Source: Prevotella sp. UBA6429 | GTDB lineage: Bacteria; Bacteroidota; Bacteroidia; Bacteroidales; Bacteroidaceae | NCBI GenBank assembly: GCA_002437285.1 | Contig: DJOV01000095.1 | Coordinates: forward strand, 1,761-19,958 | Direction of reading: 5' to 3' | DNA length: 18,198 bases | Part shown: in pieces, positions 1 to 7,600 of the stretch | How positions within the stretch are numbered: position 1 is the first letter of the stretch | Layout of the letters: every line of letters begins with the position of its first letter | The notes under the pieces: generated by a model | Databases searched by the model: none | The model's input: only the letters and a program-made list of their open reading frames with translations | Told to the model about the DNA's origin: nothing | Program-made: the position numbers and the translations under genes

Positions 1-83
1 CGGCACATGACTGGAATCAGTCCGTTCTTCTTTGGCGCATTGCGCTTCAGATAGAATAATACTCTGAATGTTGATCTGCTCAT
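1..83 (-). CDS. Tyrosine-type site-specific integrase, N-terminal fragment (cut by window edge)
   Basis: Only the first 27 codons are present; the gene runs off the left edge. The reading starts at an ATG at 83 on the minus strand and gives MSRSTFRVLFYLKRNAPKKN followed by GLIPVMCR. This S-T-F-x-V-L-F-Y-x-K-R ... K-K-N-G-x-x-P-V-M pattern is the usual opening of Bacteroidetes phage-type (tyrosine) integrases, forming the first strands of the arm-binding domain. The family catalyses site-specific recombination to insert or excise conjugative transposons, mobilisable units or prophages, using a catalytic Arg/His/Tyr set that would lie outside the window. A -7 box sits 26 bp upstream of the start. 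The gene was assigned from the pattern alone; the catalytic domain cannot be seen, so it could equally be a remnant. The surrounding DNA is AT-rich compared with the genes to the right. Confidence 0.72.
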   Translation of the reverse strand, partial: MSRSTFRVLFYLKRNAPKKNGLIPVMC

Positions 84-108
84 AACTTTCTACTTTTTTA
101 ACTGTTTG

Positions 109-116
109 CAAAAATA
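109..116 (-). promoter_or_regulatory. Bacteroidetes -7 promoter box for the integrase
   Basis: On the minus strand these bases read TATTTTTG, a match to TAnnTTTG. It lies 25 bp before the integrase ATG. No clear -33 TTTG is found at the usual 19-21 bp spacing. The extended ten bases (108-117 complement) read GTATTTTTGC and also fit GTAnnTTTGC, the core recalled for CTnDOT-family attachment sites, so promoter and att roles cannot be separated here. Confidence 0.45.
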
Positions 117-421
117 CTATGTGCAGAGTCATTATCGCATTTGCAAATCCAAGCAGATTGAAGCATTAGAATCACCCACAGAAGAATCGTCCAAGTTTTC
201 TTGCCAATCTCTTAATTTTTAGATACTTTTGCCGTATCATTCTTTGATTTTCGTCTCGTTCGTTATCCTCAAAAATCAGTAACGCTTTAGTAACGTACCC
301 CTGTCTCAAACTGGCTTTTTTCTTGCTTTTGCTGTCTTCACAACAACGCAGTTTCGCAATCATAATTCAGTCATTCTCAACGTTTTTGCTCCAAATCTTA
401 CTGATTTTCAACTTTTTGTTG

Positions 422-429
422 TATCTTTG
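422..429 (+). promoter_or_regulatory. Bacteroidetes -7 promoter box for the hybrid regulator
   Basis: TATCTTTG matches TAnnTTTG and lies 37 bp before the ATG at 467. A -33 element at the standard spacing is not obvious. A 6-bp inverted repeat, TTGTAT (419-424) and ATACAA (431-436), brackets the box and the expected transcription start, and could be an operator. Confidence 0.55.
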
Positions 430-466
430 CATACAAACTGAAACGCCCATTACTTGAAACAAACTT

Positions 467-3220
467 ATGAACAGGTTTCTCCATATCCTATCCCCGTTGG
501 TGGTTCTTCTGCTGCTGTTCGTCATGTTTGTGTCGTGTGGAGGCGGAGGGAAAAAGCGTTATGTCATTGCCGTGTCACAATGCTCTGAGGACACGTGGCG
601 TGAGAAGCTCAATGAGGAATTGCGCATAGCGGCCGTCTATTATGATAATGTGGACCTGCGCATCCAGTCGGCCTACGACGACGTGCGCTTGCAAACCAAG
701 CAGATTGAACAGTTTGTCGATGAGGGGGTCGACCTGCTCATCGTTGCCCCGGGACAGGTGACGATATCGCCTGCCATAGACCGCGCCTACGAAAAAGGCA
801 TACCCGTGATCATCTTCGACAGGCGCACGCACTCCGACAAGTATACCGCTTATATCGGTGCCGACAACCGTGAGATAGGTTCGGCTATGGGTGAATACCT
901 CGCCAGCGCCCTGCCGCGCGGCAGTCGCGTCATGGAGATGTGTGGGTTGTCGTCGTCGTCGCCTGCCATTGAACGTAGCCAGGGGTTTGACAGCGTGGTG
1001 GCGCACCGTCCCGAGGTGAATGTCGTTGGCAAGACCCATGCCGACTGGACCGAGCGGGGCGCCTACCGCACCATGGACTCAATCCTCTCGCAACCCCATC
1101 ACCCGTCTTTCGATTGTCTCTTTGCACACAACGACCGCATGGCCATGGGAGCGCGCCGGGCGGCATCCAAACATGGACTTGATGTCGGGCGCATCAAGTT
1201 TTGTGGCATCGATGCCATGCCGCAGAAGGGTGGGGGACTGCAACTGGTGGCCGACGGCACCCTGTTTGCCTCTTACATCTATCCCACACGGGGCGACGAG
1301 GTGATGCGCCTTGCCCTCAACATCCTGACCGGCAAGAAGTATGACCGCGAAAACCGGCTCTCGTCGGCTCTTGTCACCAAGGACAACGCGCGCGTGCTGC
1401 TCATGCAGAACGACGAGACCGTGCGCCAGCAGGACCATCTTGCCACACTGCGCTCGCGTGTCGACAAGGCATCTGCTGACTTCAACACCCAACGTGGGTA
1501 TTTGCTGGTGCTCCTCGTGTTCGTGGTGCTCCTCGTCCTGGTGTGTGCCTATGCCGTGCGCGCCTATGTCACCAAGACGCGCATCAACCGAAAACTCAAG
1601 GACTCTGTGCGGCAGCAACAGGCCATGACCGAGCAAATGGAGCGCATGACGCAGACGCAATTGCGCTTCTTCACCAACGTGAGCCACGAACTGCGCACAC
1701 CGCTCACGCTCATTGCAGGTCCCACGGAGCAGTTGCTCGATGACCCCGTTGTGCGCGGATCTCACCGCACCATGTTGCAGATGATACAACGCAACACGCG
1801 TATCCTCATACAGCTCGTGGACCAGATACTCGACTTCAGGAAGGTACAGAACGACCGTGCAGAGCTGCGGCTTAACCGCTTCGCACTGCAGACGGAGATT
1901 GTCGCTTGGACGGAAGACTTCCGCGCCGTGGCCGAGCGCCGTCACATCAAGATTGGCGTAGACGTGTCGGATGTGGAGAAGGACGCACTCATCATTGCCG
2001 ACCGCGACAAACTGGAACATATCTATTTCAACCTCATGTCCAATGCGCTGAAGTACACGCCAGGCGGAGGAAGCATCACGACTACCGTGAGCCATGCGCA
2101 ACAACGGTTCACCCTCTGTGTGAGAGACTCGGGCCAGGGCATAGCTCCCGATGAGTTGCCACGGCTCTTCGAGCGTTTCTATCAAGCGCAAGGGGCCAGC
2201 GGTGGCACCGGCATTGGCTTGTCGCTTGTCAAGGCTTATGTGGACTTGCACCATGGCGAGGTGCATGCCGAGAGTGAGCCGGGCCATGGTGCTGCCTTCT
2301 TTGTCACCCTGCCCGACACGCAACCTGGCTACGACCCGTCGAGAGACTGCGCTCCATTGCCGCAGGCTGGGCGCGGCCTCGTGGACGACTCTTACACGCC
2401 GACGGATATCGGGGCGGAGGAGTCGGTTGAGCGCATCATCCATGCCGAGGACTTCGATGCGGAACGCCCGCTCGTGCTCGTCATCGACGACAACAACGGC
2501 ATGCGTGCCTATCTGCGCGCTATCCTGAATGATAAGTACAGTGTGTCGGAGGCAGCCGATGGACAGCAAGGTCTGGAGCGCGCTCGGCGTGAAGTGCCCA
2601 AGATCGTGGTGTGCGATGTGATGATGCCCGTCATGGACGGACTGGAGTTCACCCGCCGGCTGAAGGAGGATACGGCCACGAGCCACATACCTGTCATCCT
2701 GCTCACTGCTCGCTCGCTTGCCGAACAGCTCGCTGAAGGCTACGACTGCGGCGCCGACTCTTACATCACCAAGCCCTTCTCAGGAGCTGTGTTGCTTGCC
2801 CGGATTGACAACCTGCTGCGTTCGCGTACCATGCTGCGCTCCTTGTTTTCGGGCGACAGGCAGCAGGTGGAGACCGAGGAACAGGGCCTTGGCGCACAGG
2901 ATCAGTCGTTCGTCGGTCGTCTGCGTGACATTATACGTCGAAATATGGGTGACTCGGCGTTCTCCGTGGAACGACTTGGTGAGGAAATCGGACTGTCTCG
3001 CGTGCAGCTCTACCGCAAGGTGAAAGCGCTCACCGGACATACTCCCGTGGAGCTGTTGAGGATGGCTCGCCTTGAGAAGGCTCGCCTGATGATAGAGAAA
3101 ACCGACTTGTCAATTTCTGAGATTGCATACGAAGTGGGTTTCACCGCCCCGTCCTATTTCAACAAGTGCTTCAAGGATGAGTTCGGTGTCAGTCCCGGCA
3201 GTCTGAGGGAGCACCGGTGA
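467..3220 (+). CDS. Hybrid two-component system protein: sugar-binding-type sensor, histidine kinase, receiver and AraC output
   Basis: This 917-residue protein joins sensing, phosphotransfer and DNA binding in one chain. Domains in order: an N-terminal hydrophobic stretch ending in a lipobox-like F-V-S-C (Cys24); a periplasmic LacI/ribose-binding-type domain (about 31-315); a membrane segment (about 344-367); a HisKA dimerisation domain with phospho-acceptor His407 in NVSHELRTP; a HATPase with N-box Asn526, DSGQG at 554-558 and GTGIGLSLV at 580-588; a receiver domain (about 668-785) with Asp674/Asp675, phospho-acceptor Asp717 and Lys769; and a C-terminal AraC helix-turn-helix domain (about 815-917). 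All core catalytic residues are present. Family knowledge: Bacteroides regulators of this build, such as the fructose sensor BT1754, bind a monosaccharide and switch on carbohydrate-use genes. The ligand here is unknown, and no SusC/SusD or glycosidase gene is beside it. No Shine-Dalgarno sequence is seen; ATG 467 was chosen because it gives the hydrophobic N-terminus. Confidence 0.95.
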   Translation: MNRFLHILSPLVVLLLLFVMFVSCGGGGKKRYVIAVSQCSEDTWREKLNEELRIAAVYYDNVDLRIQSAYDDVRLQTKQIEQFVDEGVDLLIVAPGQVTISPAIDRAYEKGIPVIIFDRRTHSDKYTAYIGADNREIGSAMGEYLASALPRGSRVMEMCGLSSSSPAIERSQGFDSVVAHRPEVNVVGKTHADWTERGAYRTMDSILSQPHHPSFDCLFAHNDRMAMGARRAASKHGLDVGRIKFCGIDAMPQKGGGLQLVADGTLFASYIYPTRGDEVMRLALNILTGKKYDRENRLSSALVTKDNARVLLMQNDETVRQQDHLATLRSRVDKASADFNTQRGYLLVLLVFVVLLVLVCAYAVRAYVTKTRINRKLKDSVRQQQAMTEQMERMTQTQLRFFTNVSHELRTPLTLIAGPTEQLLDDPVVRGSHRTMLQMIQRNTRILIQLVDQILDFRKVQNDRAELRLNRFALQTEIVAWTEDFRAVAERRHIKIGVDVSDVEKDALIIADRDKLEHIYFNLMSNALKYTPGGGSITTTVSHAQQRFTLCVRDSGQGIAPDELPRLFERFYQAQGASGGTGIGLSLVKAYVDLHHGEVHAESEPGHGAAFFVTLPDTQPGYDPSRDCAPLPQAGRGLVDDSYTPTDIGAEESVERIIHAEDFDAERPLVLVIDDNNGMRAYLRAILNDKYSVSEAADGQQGLERARREVPKIVVCDVMMPVMDGLEFTRRLKEDTATSHIPVILLTARSLAEQLAEGYDCGADSYITKPFSGAVLLARIDNLLRSRTMLRSLFSGDRQQVETEEQGLGAQDQSFVGRLRDIIRRNMGDSAFSVERLGEEIGLSRVQLYRKVKALTGHTPVELLRMARLEKARLMIEKTDLSISEIAYEVGFTAPSYFNKCFKDEFGVSPGSLREHR

Positions 3221-3306
3221 GCAGGCTCTTGTCGGGACAGCCCGAAGAACCAGGACGCTCCTTTCATGTCAGGAAAGTAAAAAGAAGACACTTTTTTAGT
3301 TATTTG

Positions 3307-3338
3307 TTTGTCTGTTTAATCAAAATGTGTTAATTTTG
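3307..3338 (+). promoter_or_regulatory. Promoter of the calycin-like gene (-33 TTTG and -7 TAATTTTG)
   Basis: This is the best promoter in the window. A -33 TTTG (3307-3310) is followed by a 20-bp spacer and a -7 TAATTTTG (3331-3338), matching the Bacteroidetes housekeeping sigma consensus in both boxes and spacing. Transcription should begin near 3345, giving a leader of roughly 90 nt. Confidence 0.75.
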
Positions 3339-3359
3339 CACGTGTAAAGTGTGCAAATC

Positions 3360-3393
3360 GTAAGATAAAGTGCGCTTTATGCTTACATAAAGC
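3360..3393 (+). promoter_or_regulatory. Leader RNA with two mutually exclusive hairpins
   Basis: In the predicted 5' leader of the calycin-like gene, CTTTAT (3375-3380) can pair in two ways. Hairpin 1 joins 3360-3370 (GTAAGATAAAG) to 3375-3386 with a TGCG loop and one bulged G, an 11-bp stem. Hairpin 2 joins GCTTTAT (3374-3380) to ATAAAGC (3387-3393) with a 6-nt loop. The two cannot form together. No known riboswitch class is recognised; the structure may affect translation or mRNA stability. Confidence 0.4.
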
Positions 3394-3425
3394 AAGTGAA
3401 GTAAACAGTATAAATCAATTAACAG

Positions 3426-3431
3426 AAAGGA
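3426..3431 (+). promoter_or_regulatory. Ribosome binding site of the calycin-like gene
   Basis: AAAGGA lies six bases before ATG 3438. It is one of the few clear Shine-Dalgarno sites in this window and supports both the start choice and strong translation. Confidence 0.6.
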
Positions 3432-3437
3432 CTTCTT

Positions 3438-4538
3438 ATGAAGAAAATCTTTACTCTATTATTTTTTGTTTTCGCCACCTTGTCGGCCATGGCCCAGGAA
3501 AAGACGATTACAGTCACCCAGCCGATGACGACGAGTGACAACGTCTCGGAGAGTCCGCTTGCGCGTGATGACCAGACGGTCGTTCTCACAAAGAACGAGG
3601 ATGGCACATGGGACCTTACCATGAAGGATCTCGCCGCCCCGTCGTTCCTCATCGGTGACATTACCTTCAAGGATGTCACGGTTGAAGATCCGGGCTACCA
3701 TGTCTGCTATATCACGTCAAATGGTGCAGTAGGCAAGGTGGAGTCGAAAAGCAGCAAGTATTATGGTGCGGAGCTCGTGCTGCAGATCAACGGCACGGCC
3801 GAGCTGTCTGACAACGGCGCCGGCGCCCAGACCATCGATTTCTCTCTCTTCAACTACAATGACGAGGATTTTGAGGTGAAGGGCTTGTTCGCTCCCAAGT
3901 CGGAGCAAGAGCCGGACATGGTGGCGCAGACCTACTATGTGGGCACCTCGGGCGAGACAACCTGCCCGGGCATGGCGGAACTGTACCTGTATCTCGACCA
4001 GGAAACCAGCGATGTCGTGAAACTCGGTATAGGCGGACTTGCCGACGTGAACACGGAGATTGGCTATGGCACGATCTATGTGGAGGGCGTGAAGACGAAC
4101 GTGACGGAGGATCCTGATGCTGGCACCATGACCATCAACATCACGAACGACAACTCGACAGCAGCAACGGAGGATGGCGACCCCATCACCGTGAAATCGT
4201 TCGACATTGACATCATTCCCAACTATGGAACGGGTGGTTATGACTTGGACGACGGAGGCGATGACTTCGGTGGCGACGACTTCGGTGGCGACGATCCCGG
4301 ACTGGACAATGAGTTCATTGTCAAAGGCTCTATCGTCATTGCTGATCCCACCACAGGGGCGGATGTAAAGTATGAGTTGTCAAGCGACGAGTCGCTCATC
4401 ACAGCCATCAAGGGTGTCAAGGGCGGCAACGCCACAGTACCCGAGGTCTACTCCGTTGACGGAATGAGGCTTGAGCAAATGCACAAGGGACTGAACATCG
4501 TTCGTCTGAACGGCAAGACCATCAAGGTCGTCAAGTAG
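3438..4538 (+). CDS. Secreted calycin-like domain protein with acidic repeat and T9SS-type C-terminal tail
   Basis: This is a 366-residue exported protein. Residues 1-19 form a signal peptide with probable cleavage after A-M-A. Residues about 22-150 and 165-320 look like two diverged beta-rich units of the Bacteroidetes calycin-like type (compare GTWDLTMKD with the following GDITFKDV, and the second unit's TMTINITN); this family call is by pattern only. An acidic linker at about 270-288 contains three GGDD-type repeats and resembles a calcium-binding or flexible segment. The last 33 residues (EVYSVDGMRL ... GLNIVRLNGK ... IKVVK) are the kind of short tail found on many Prevotella exported proteins and fit a T9SS type A sorting domain. 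It has its own promoter, a structured leader and a good ribosome site. The next gene, a large protease, also carries a sorting tail. The biochemical role is unknown; no catalytic motif is seen. Confidence 0.8.
   Translation: MKKIFTLLFFVFATLSAMAQEKTITVTQPMTTSDNVSESPLARDDQTVVLTKNEDGTWDLTMKDLAAPSFLIGDITFKDVTVEDPGYHVCYITSNGAVGKVESKSSKYYGAELVLQINGTAELSDNGAGAQTIDFSLFNYNDEDFEVKGLFAPKSEQEPDMVAQTYYVGTSGETTCPGMAELYLYLDQETSDVVKLGIGGLADVNTEIGYGTIYVEGVKTNVTEDPDAGTMTINITNDNSTAATEDGDPITVKSFDIDIIPNYGTGGYDLDDGGDDFGGDDFGGDDPGLDNEFIVKGSIVIADPTTGADVKYELSSDESLITAIKGVKGGNATVPEVYSVDGMRLEQMHKGLNIVRLNGKTIKVVK
4257..4301 (+). repeat. Three tandem 15-bp units encoding an acidic Gly-Asp repeat
   Basis: Units at 4257-4271, 4272-4286 and 4287-4301 read GGCGATGACTTCGGT, GGCGACGACTTCGGT and GGCGACGATCCCGGA. 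They encode GDDFG, GDDFG and GDDPG. Units 1 and 2 differ at one base; unit 3 has drifted. Such in-frame repeats can change copy number by slippage without breaking the frame. Confidence 0.8.
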
Positions 4539-4541
4539 AAA

Positions 4542-4578
4542 GGTGAACCCATAAAAATAAAATGGTGAACCCATAAAA
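4542..4578 (+). repeat. Two direct repeats GGTGAACCCATAAAA between the two secreted-protein genes
   Basis: The 15-mer occurs at 4542-4556 and again at 4564-4578, a period of 22 bp, just after the calycin-like stop codon. The copies are identical, and the 7 bp between them is A-rich. Two-turn spacing would place both copies on the same face of the helix, so this could be a regulator-binding pair, though recent duplication is equally possible. Confidence 0.7.
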
Positions 4579-4622
4579 CAACAGAAAATCCAATAGGTAT
4601 TATAATGTAGGGACAGTGGTGA

Positions 4623-4630
4623 CAACTTTG
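4623..4630 (+). promoter_or_regulatory. Weak -7-like box ahead of the protease gene
   Basis: CAACTTTG matches TAnnTTTG except for its first base, and lies 65 bp before the chosen ATG at 4696. No -33 box is evident. No strong terminator lies between the calycin-like gene and this point, so read-through from the upstream promoter is also possible. Confidence 0.3.
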
Positions 4631-4695
4631 CTAAGGCATGCAGGTTGTGGCTGTTGTCTCTATATCTTATGTTATTAAAAATAATTAAGTTCAAC

Positions 4696-7600
4696 ATGCA
4701 GAGAAATCTACTCAGTCTTGCTTGTTGCCTCATCCTTCTCGGAGGAGCCGGTCAACAAGCTGATGCACAGCGGCTTCTTTCTTCGCAGCAGACCAAGTAT
4801 GTCGATGGCAAGGTGCGCGTCAAGCTCCAGCCGGAGATTGCTGAGCGTCTGTCCAAGGCGCTTCTGCCAACTGGAGCGTCGCGGGTAAAGGCCACTTATG
4901 CCAAGACGGGAATATCGCAGATTGACCGAGTGAACCAACAGGTGAGGGCGGTCAGGATGAAACGCGTGTTCCCGTATGCAGGAAAGGATGAGGCGCGGCA
5001 CAAGGCAGCTGGCCTGGACTTGTGGTACGACATATCGTACACATCCGAGAACATGTCGCCGGCAGCGGTGCGCAACCTTTACAAGACGGTGCCTGGCATC
5101 AGCTATGCGCAGCGTGTCATCAACTATTCGCTCGACTGTGGCAGCACATCGACATTCATCCCACTATCGGCAGATGCCGTCGCACGTGCCCAGTCGGCCA
5201 CTTCGGCCATGCCGTTCAACGATCCGTTGCTGCCCGACCAGTGGCACTATCACAATGATGGGTCACTCGTTGGCTCCATGGCGGGCGCTGACATCAACGT
5301 GTTCCCGGCCTGGGAGCAGGGCAACACCGGCTCAAAGGATGTCGTGGTGGCTATCATCGACGGTGGCTTCCAGATAGACCATCCTGACCTGAAAGACAAT
5401 GTGTGGGTCAACCAGGCCGAGCTCAACGGTCAACCCGGTGTTGACGATGACGGTGACGGTTTTGTGGATGACATATACGGCTACAACTTTGTGGTCAACT
5501 CTGCCAACCTCACGTCTCACAATCATGGTACACACGTGGCCGGTATTGTGGGTGCCACCAACAACAATGGCATCGGTATCGGTGGTGTGGCCGGCGGCTA
5601 CGACGGTACTGGCGGCGTGAAGATGATGGTTTGCCAGGTGTATGACGCCAACGCCAGCGAGTCGGCCGATGCCAACTTCGCCGGTGCGCTTGTCTATGCC
5701 GCTGACCGAGGCGCCAGCATCGCCCAGTGCTCATGGGGCTCGGCTGAGGCCGATTATGAGGACCAGTCTATCTCTGAGGCGGTGCGCTACTTCACCAAGT
5801 ATGGTGGCGGTGAGAGAATGAATGGCGGTCTGTGCATCTTCGCGTCGGGCAACACCTCCAATGAAGGCAATTTCTATCCTGGCTGTATGCCGGAGGTGGT
5901 GGCCGTGGGTGCCACCACGCCCATGGGTACCATTGCCACCTACACGTCTCACGGCACATGGGTGGACGTGTCGGCTCCCGGCGGCTATTCTGACGCGGGT
6001 GAGAAGTATGAGGTGCTCAGCACGCTTCCCAATAACAGCTACGGTTACATGGAGGGCACGTCCATGGCCTGTCCGCACGTGTCGGGCGTGGCTGCGCTCA
6101 TCCTGTCGAAGTATGGCAACAAGAATTTCTCCAATGAGACGCTTCGTACTCTGCTCACCACTTCGGTCAACCGCATCTACTTCGAATCGCAGGAGGTAGC
6201 CAACGAGTTTAAGGGCAAATGTGGATCGGGCGTGATTGACGCTTACAAGGCCTTGCAAGGCAATGAGTCGAGTGTGCCTAACGCTGTGTCAGACCTCACG
6301 GTCATCGCTTCCCACAACTATGCCACCCTGCAGTGGACCATCCCGGAGAGTGACGAGAAGGCTGTCGACCACCACGTGGTCTACTTTAGCAAGGAACCGA
6401 TAACTGACAGCACCAACCTCAACAGTCTCAACAGTGTGTCGTTCGACACAAAGTACAACAGTTGTGGCGACAAGGTTGAAGAAGAGGTCGATGGTCTTGA
6501 GGCCATGACCAAGTATTACTTCACTGTCGTGGCATACAACCGTTGGGGCAAGGCGTCCAAGATGTCGAATGTGGTTGAGGCAACGACCAACGAAGGCCCT
6601 GCGGCCAAGCTCAGCACCAACGCTCTCTCGCTCAATGTGAATGCGGAGAAGGGCGCTACGGCGACGGCTCTCTTCCGTGTTACCAACGCTGGCAAGGGCA
6701 TACTGAAGTATAGCTTTGCTCCCGCCACCGTGTCGGCTACCATGTCGCAGAGTGCCACGGGTAAGCAACCGACGCCCGGACGCCTGACGCAGTTTGCCGG
6801 CAAGATGGCCGCCGAGGCTGACACCACAAAGACCTATCCGGTGGTGTCGGCGGATTATCGTGCCACCGACTATCCTGACACCTTGCGCTACAGCACGATG
6901 CTGAAGGCGTTTATCGGCGAGAACGACGTCGAGGTTCCCAATGCCCTTGCGCAGTATTTCTATGTCGACCCGAAGAAGTATCCTAACGGCTTCAACTTGA
7001 CCGACGTGTATTTCCTCGGACAGAATGGCACAAATCCGGATATCGAGATTTATGATGGGTCGCGTTCCATCTCTACGGCTTCGCTCATCACAAAAGTGAA
7101 ATACGACGAGTGGGATTACAACAAGTACATTCCTCTTGAGGAACAGCAATTCTTCGCACCGGGCAAGAGCTTCTGGATTGTGGCGAAGTTTGCGGCTGGC
7201 GTACAGCGCCCGCTCGGTGCTTGCATCGCCACCACATCTGGCATACAGAATTACAGCTTCTACAGTTCGGACAACGGTGAGACGTGGACACAACTCTCAC
7301 AGGTGCTCAAGGGCTCGACCTACGACGCCGAGGCAGAGACCATGACATGGGGCGTGTGGGCGGTCAGCAAGAACCCCAACTGGAGTTCGGTGCTCAATCC
7401 CAGTCCTGCATCAGGCGAGGTGGCCGCTGGCAAGTCTAAGCTGGTGAAGCTACAGAACGACGGTCAGCAGCTGGTCAATGGCAAGTACGTGTTCAATCTG
7501 CACCTCAACACCAATGAGGCGAAGAAGACCGACAACAGCATTGCCGTGTCAATGAGTGTGAGCGGCTACAAGCCGGAACTGACCTCCAAGCAGATGATCG

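Larger units (their letters stand above)
84..466. other. AT-rich intergenic region between integrase and hybrid regulator
   Basis: No convincing gene is seen in these 383 bases. A 63-codon frame on the minus strand (172-363) has no ribosome site and no exact -7 box and is not called. The region holds a -7 box for each flanking divergent gene (109-116 complement, 422-429 plus) and two copies of the 8-bp palindrome TTTGCAAA (105-112 and 140-147). The second copy lies inside the 10-bp palindrome ATTTGCAAAT (139-148). It is clearly richer in A+T than the coding DNA to its right, which fits the edge of a mobile element or simply a long regulatory gap. Confidence 0.5.

Noticed and set aside
172..363. 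63-codon minus-strand frame in the AT-rich left intergenic region
   Set aside because: No Shine-Dalgarno sequence, only a partial -7 match and no recognisable family. The Lys/Arg-rich composition is what AT-rich DNA gives by chance. A real small gene is not excluded.
1079..2686. 535-codon open frame antisense to the hybrid regulator
   Set aside because: It is a frame shadow of a GC-rich coding sequence. The translation is His/Arg/Leu/Val-rich with no domain, while the plus-strand frame has full kinase and receiver motifs.
3261..3297. Possible terminator after the hybrid regulator (A-rich stem followed by T)
   Set aside because: The only stems are short and almost all A-T pairs; the TCGGG/CCCGA stem near 3235 lacks a T tract. 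Not strong enough to call.
4645..4695. Upstream in-frame extension of the protease from a TTG start
   Set aside because: It would put a second hydrophobic stretch before a good signal peptide; ATG 4696 gives a normal secretory start.
6289..7293. Long antisense frame (334 codons) within the protease gene, and similar ones elsewhere in it
   Set aside because: The plus frame is one uninterrupted modular protein with conserved motifs. The antisense products are low-information and have no promoter or ribosome site.
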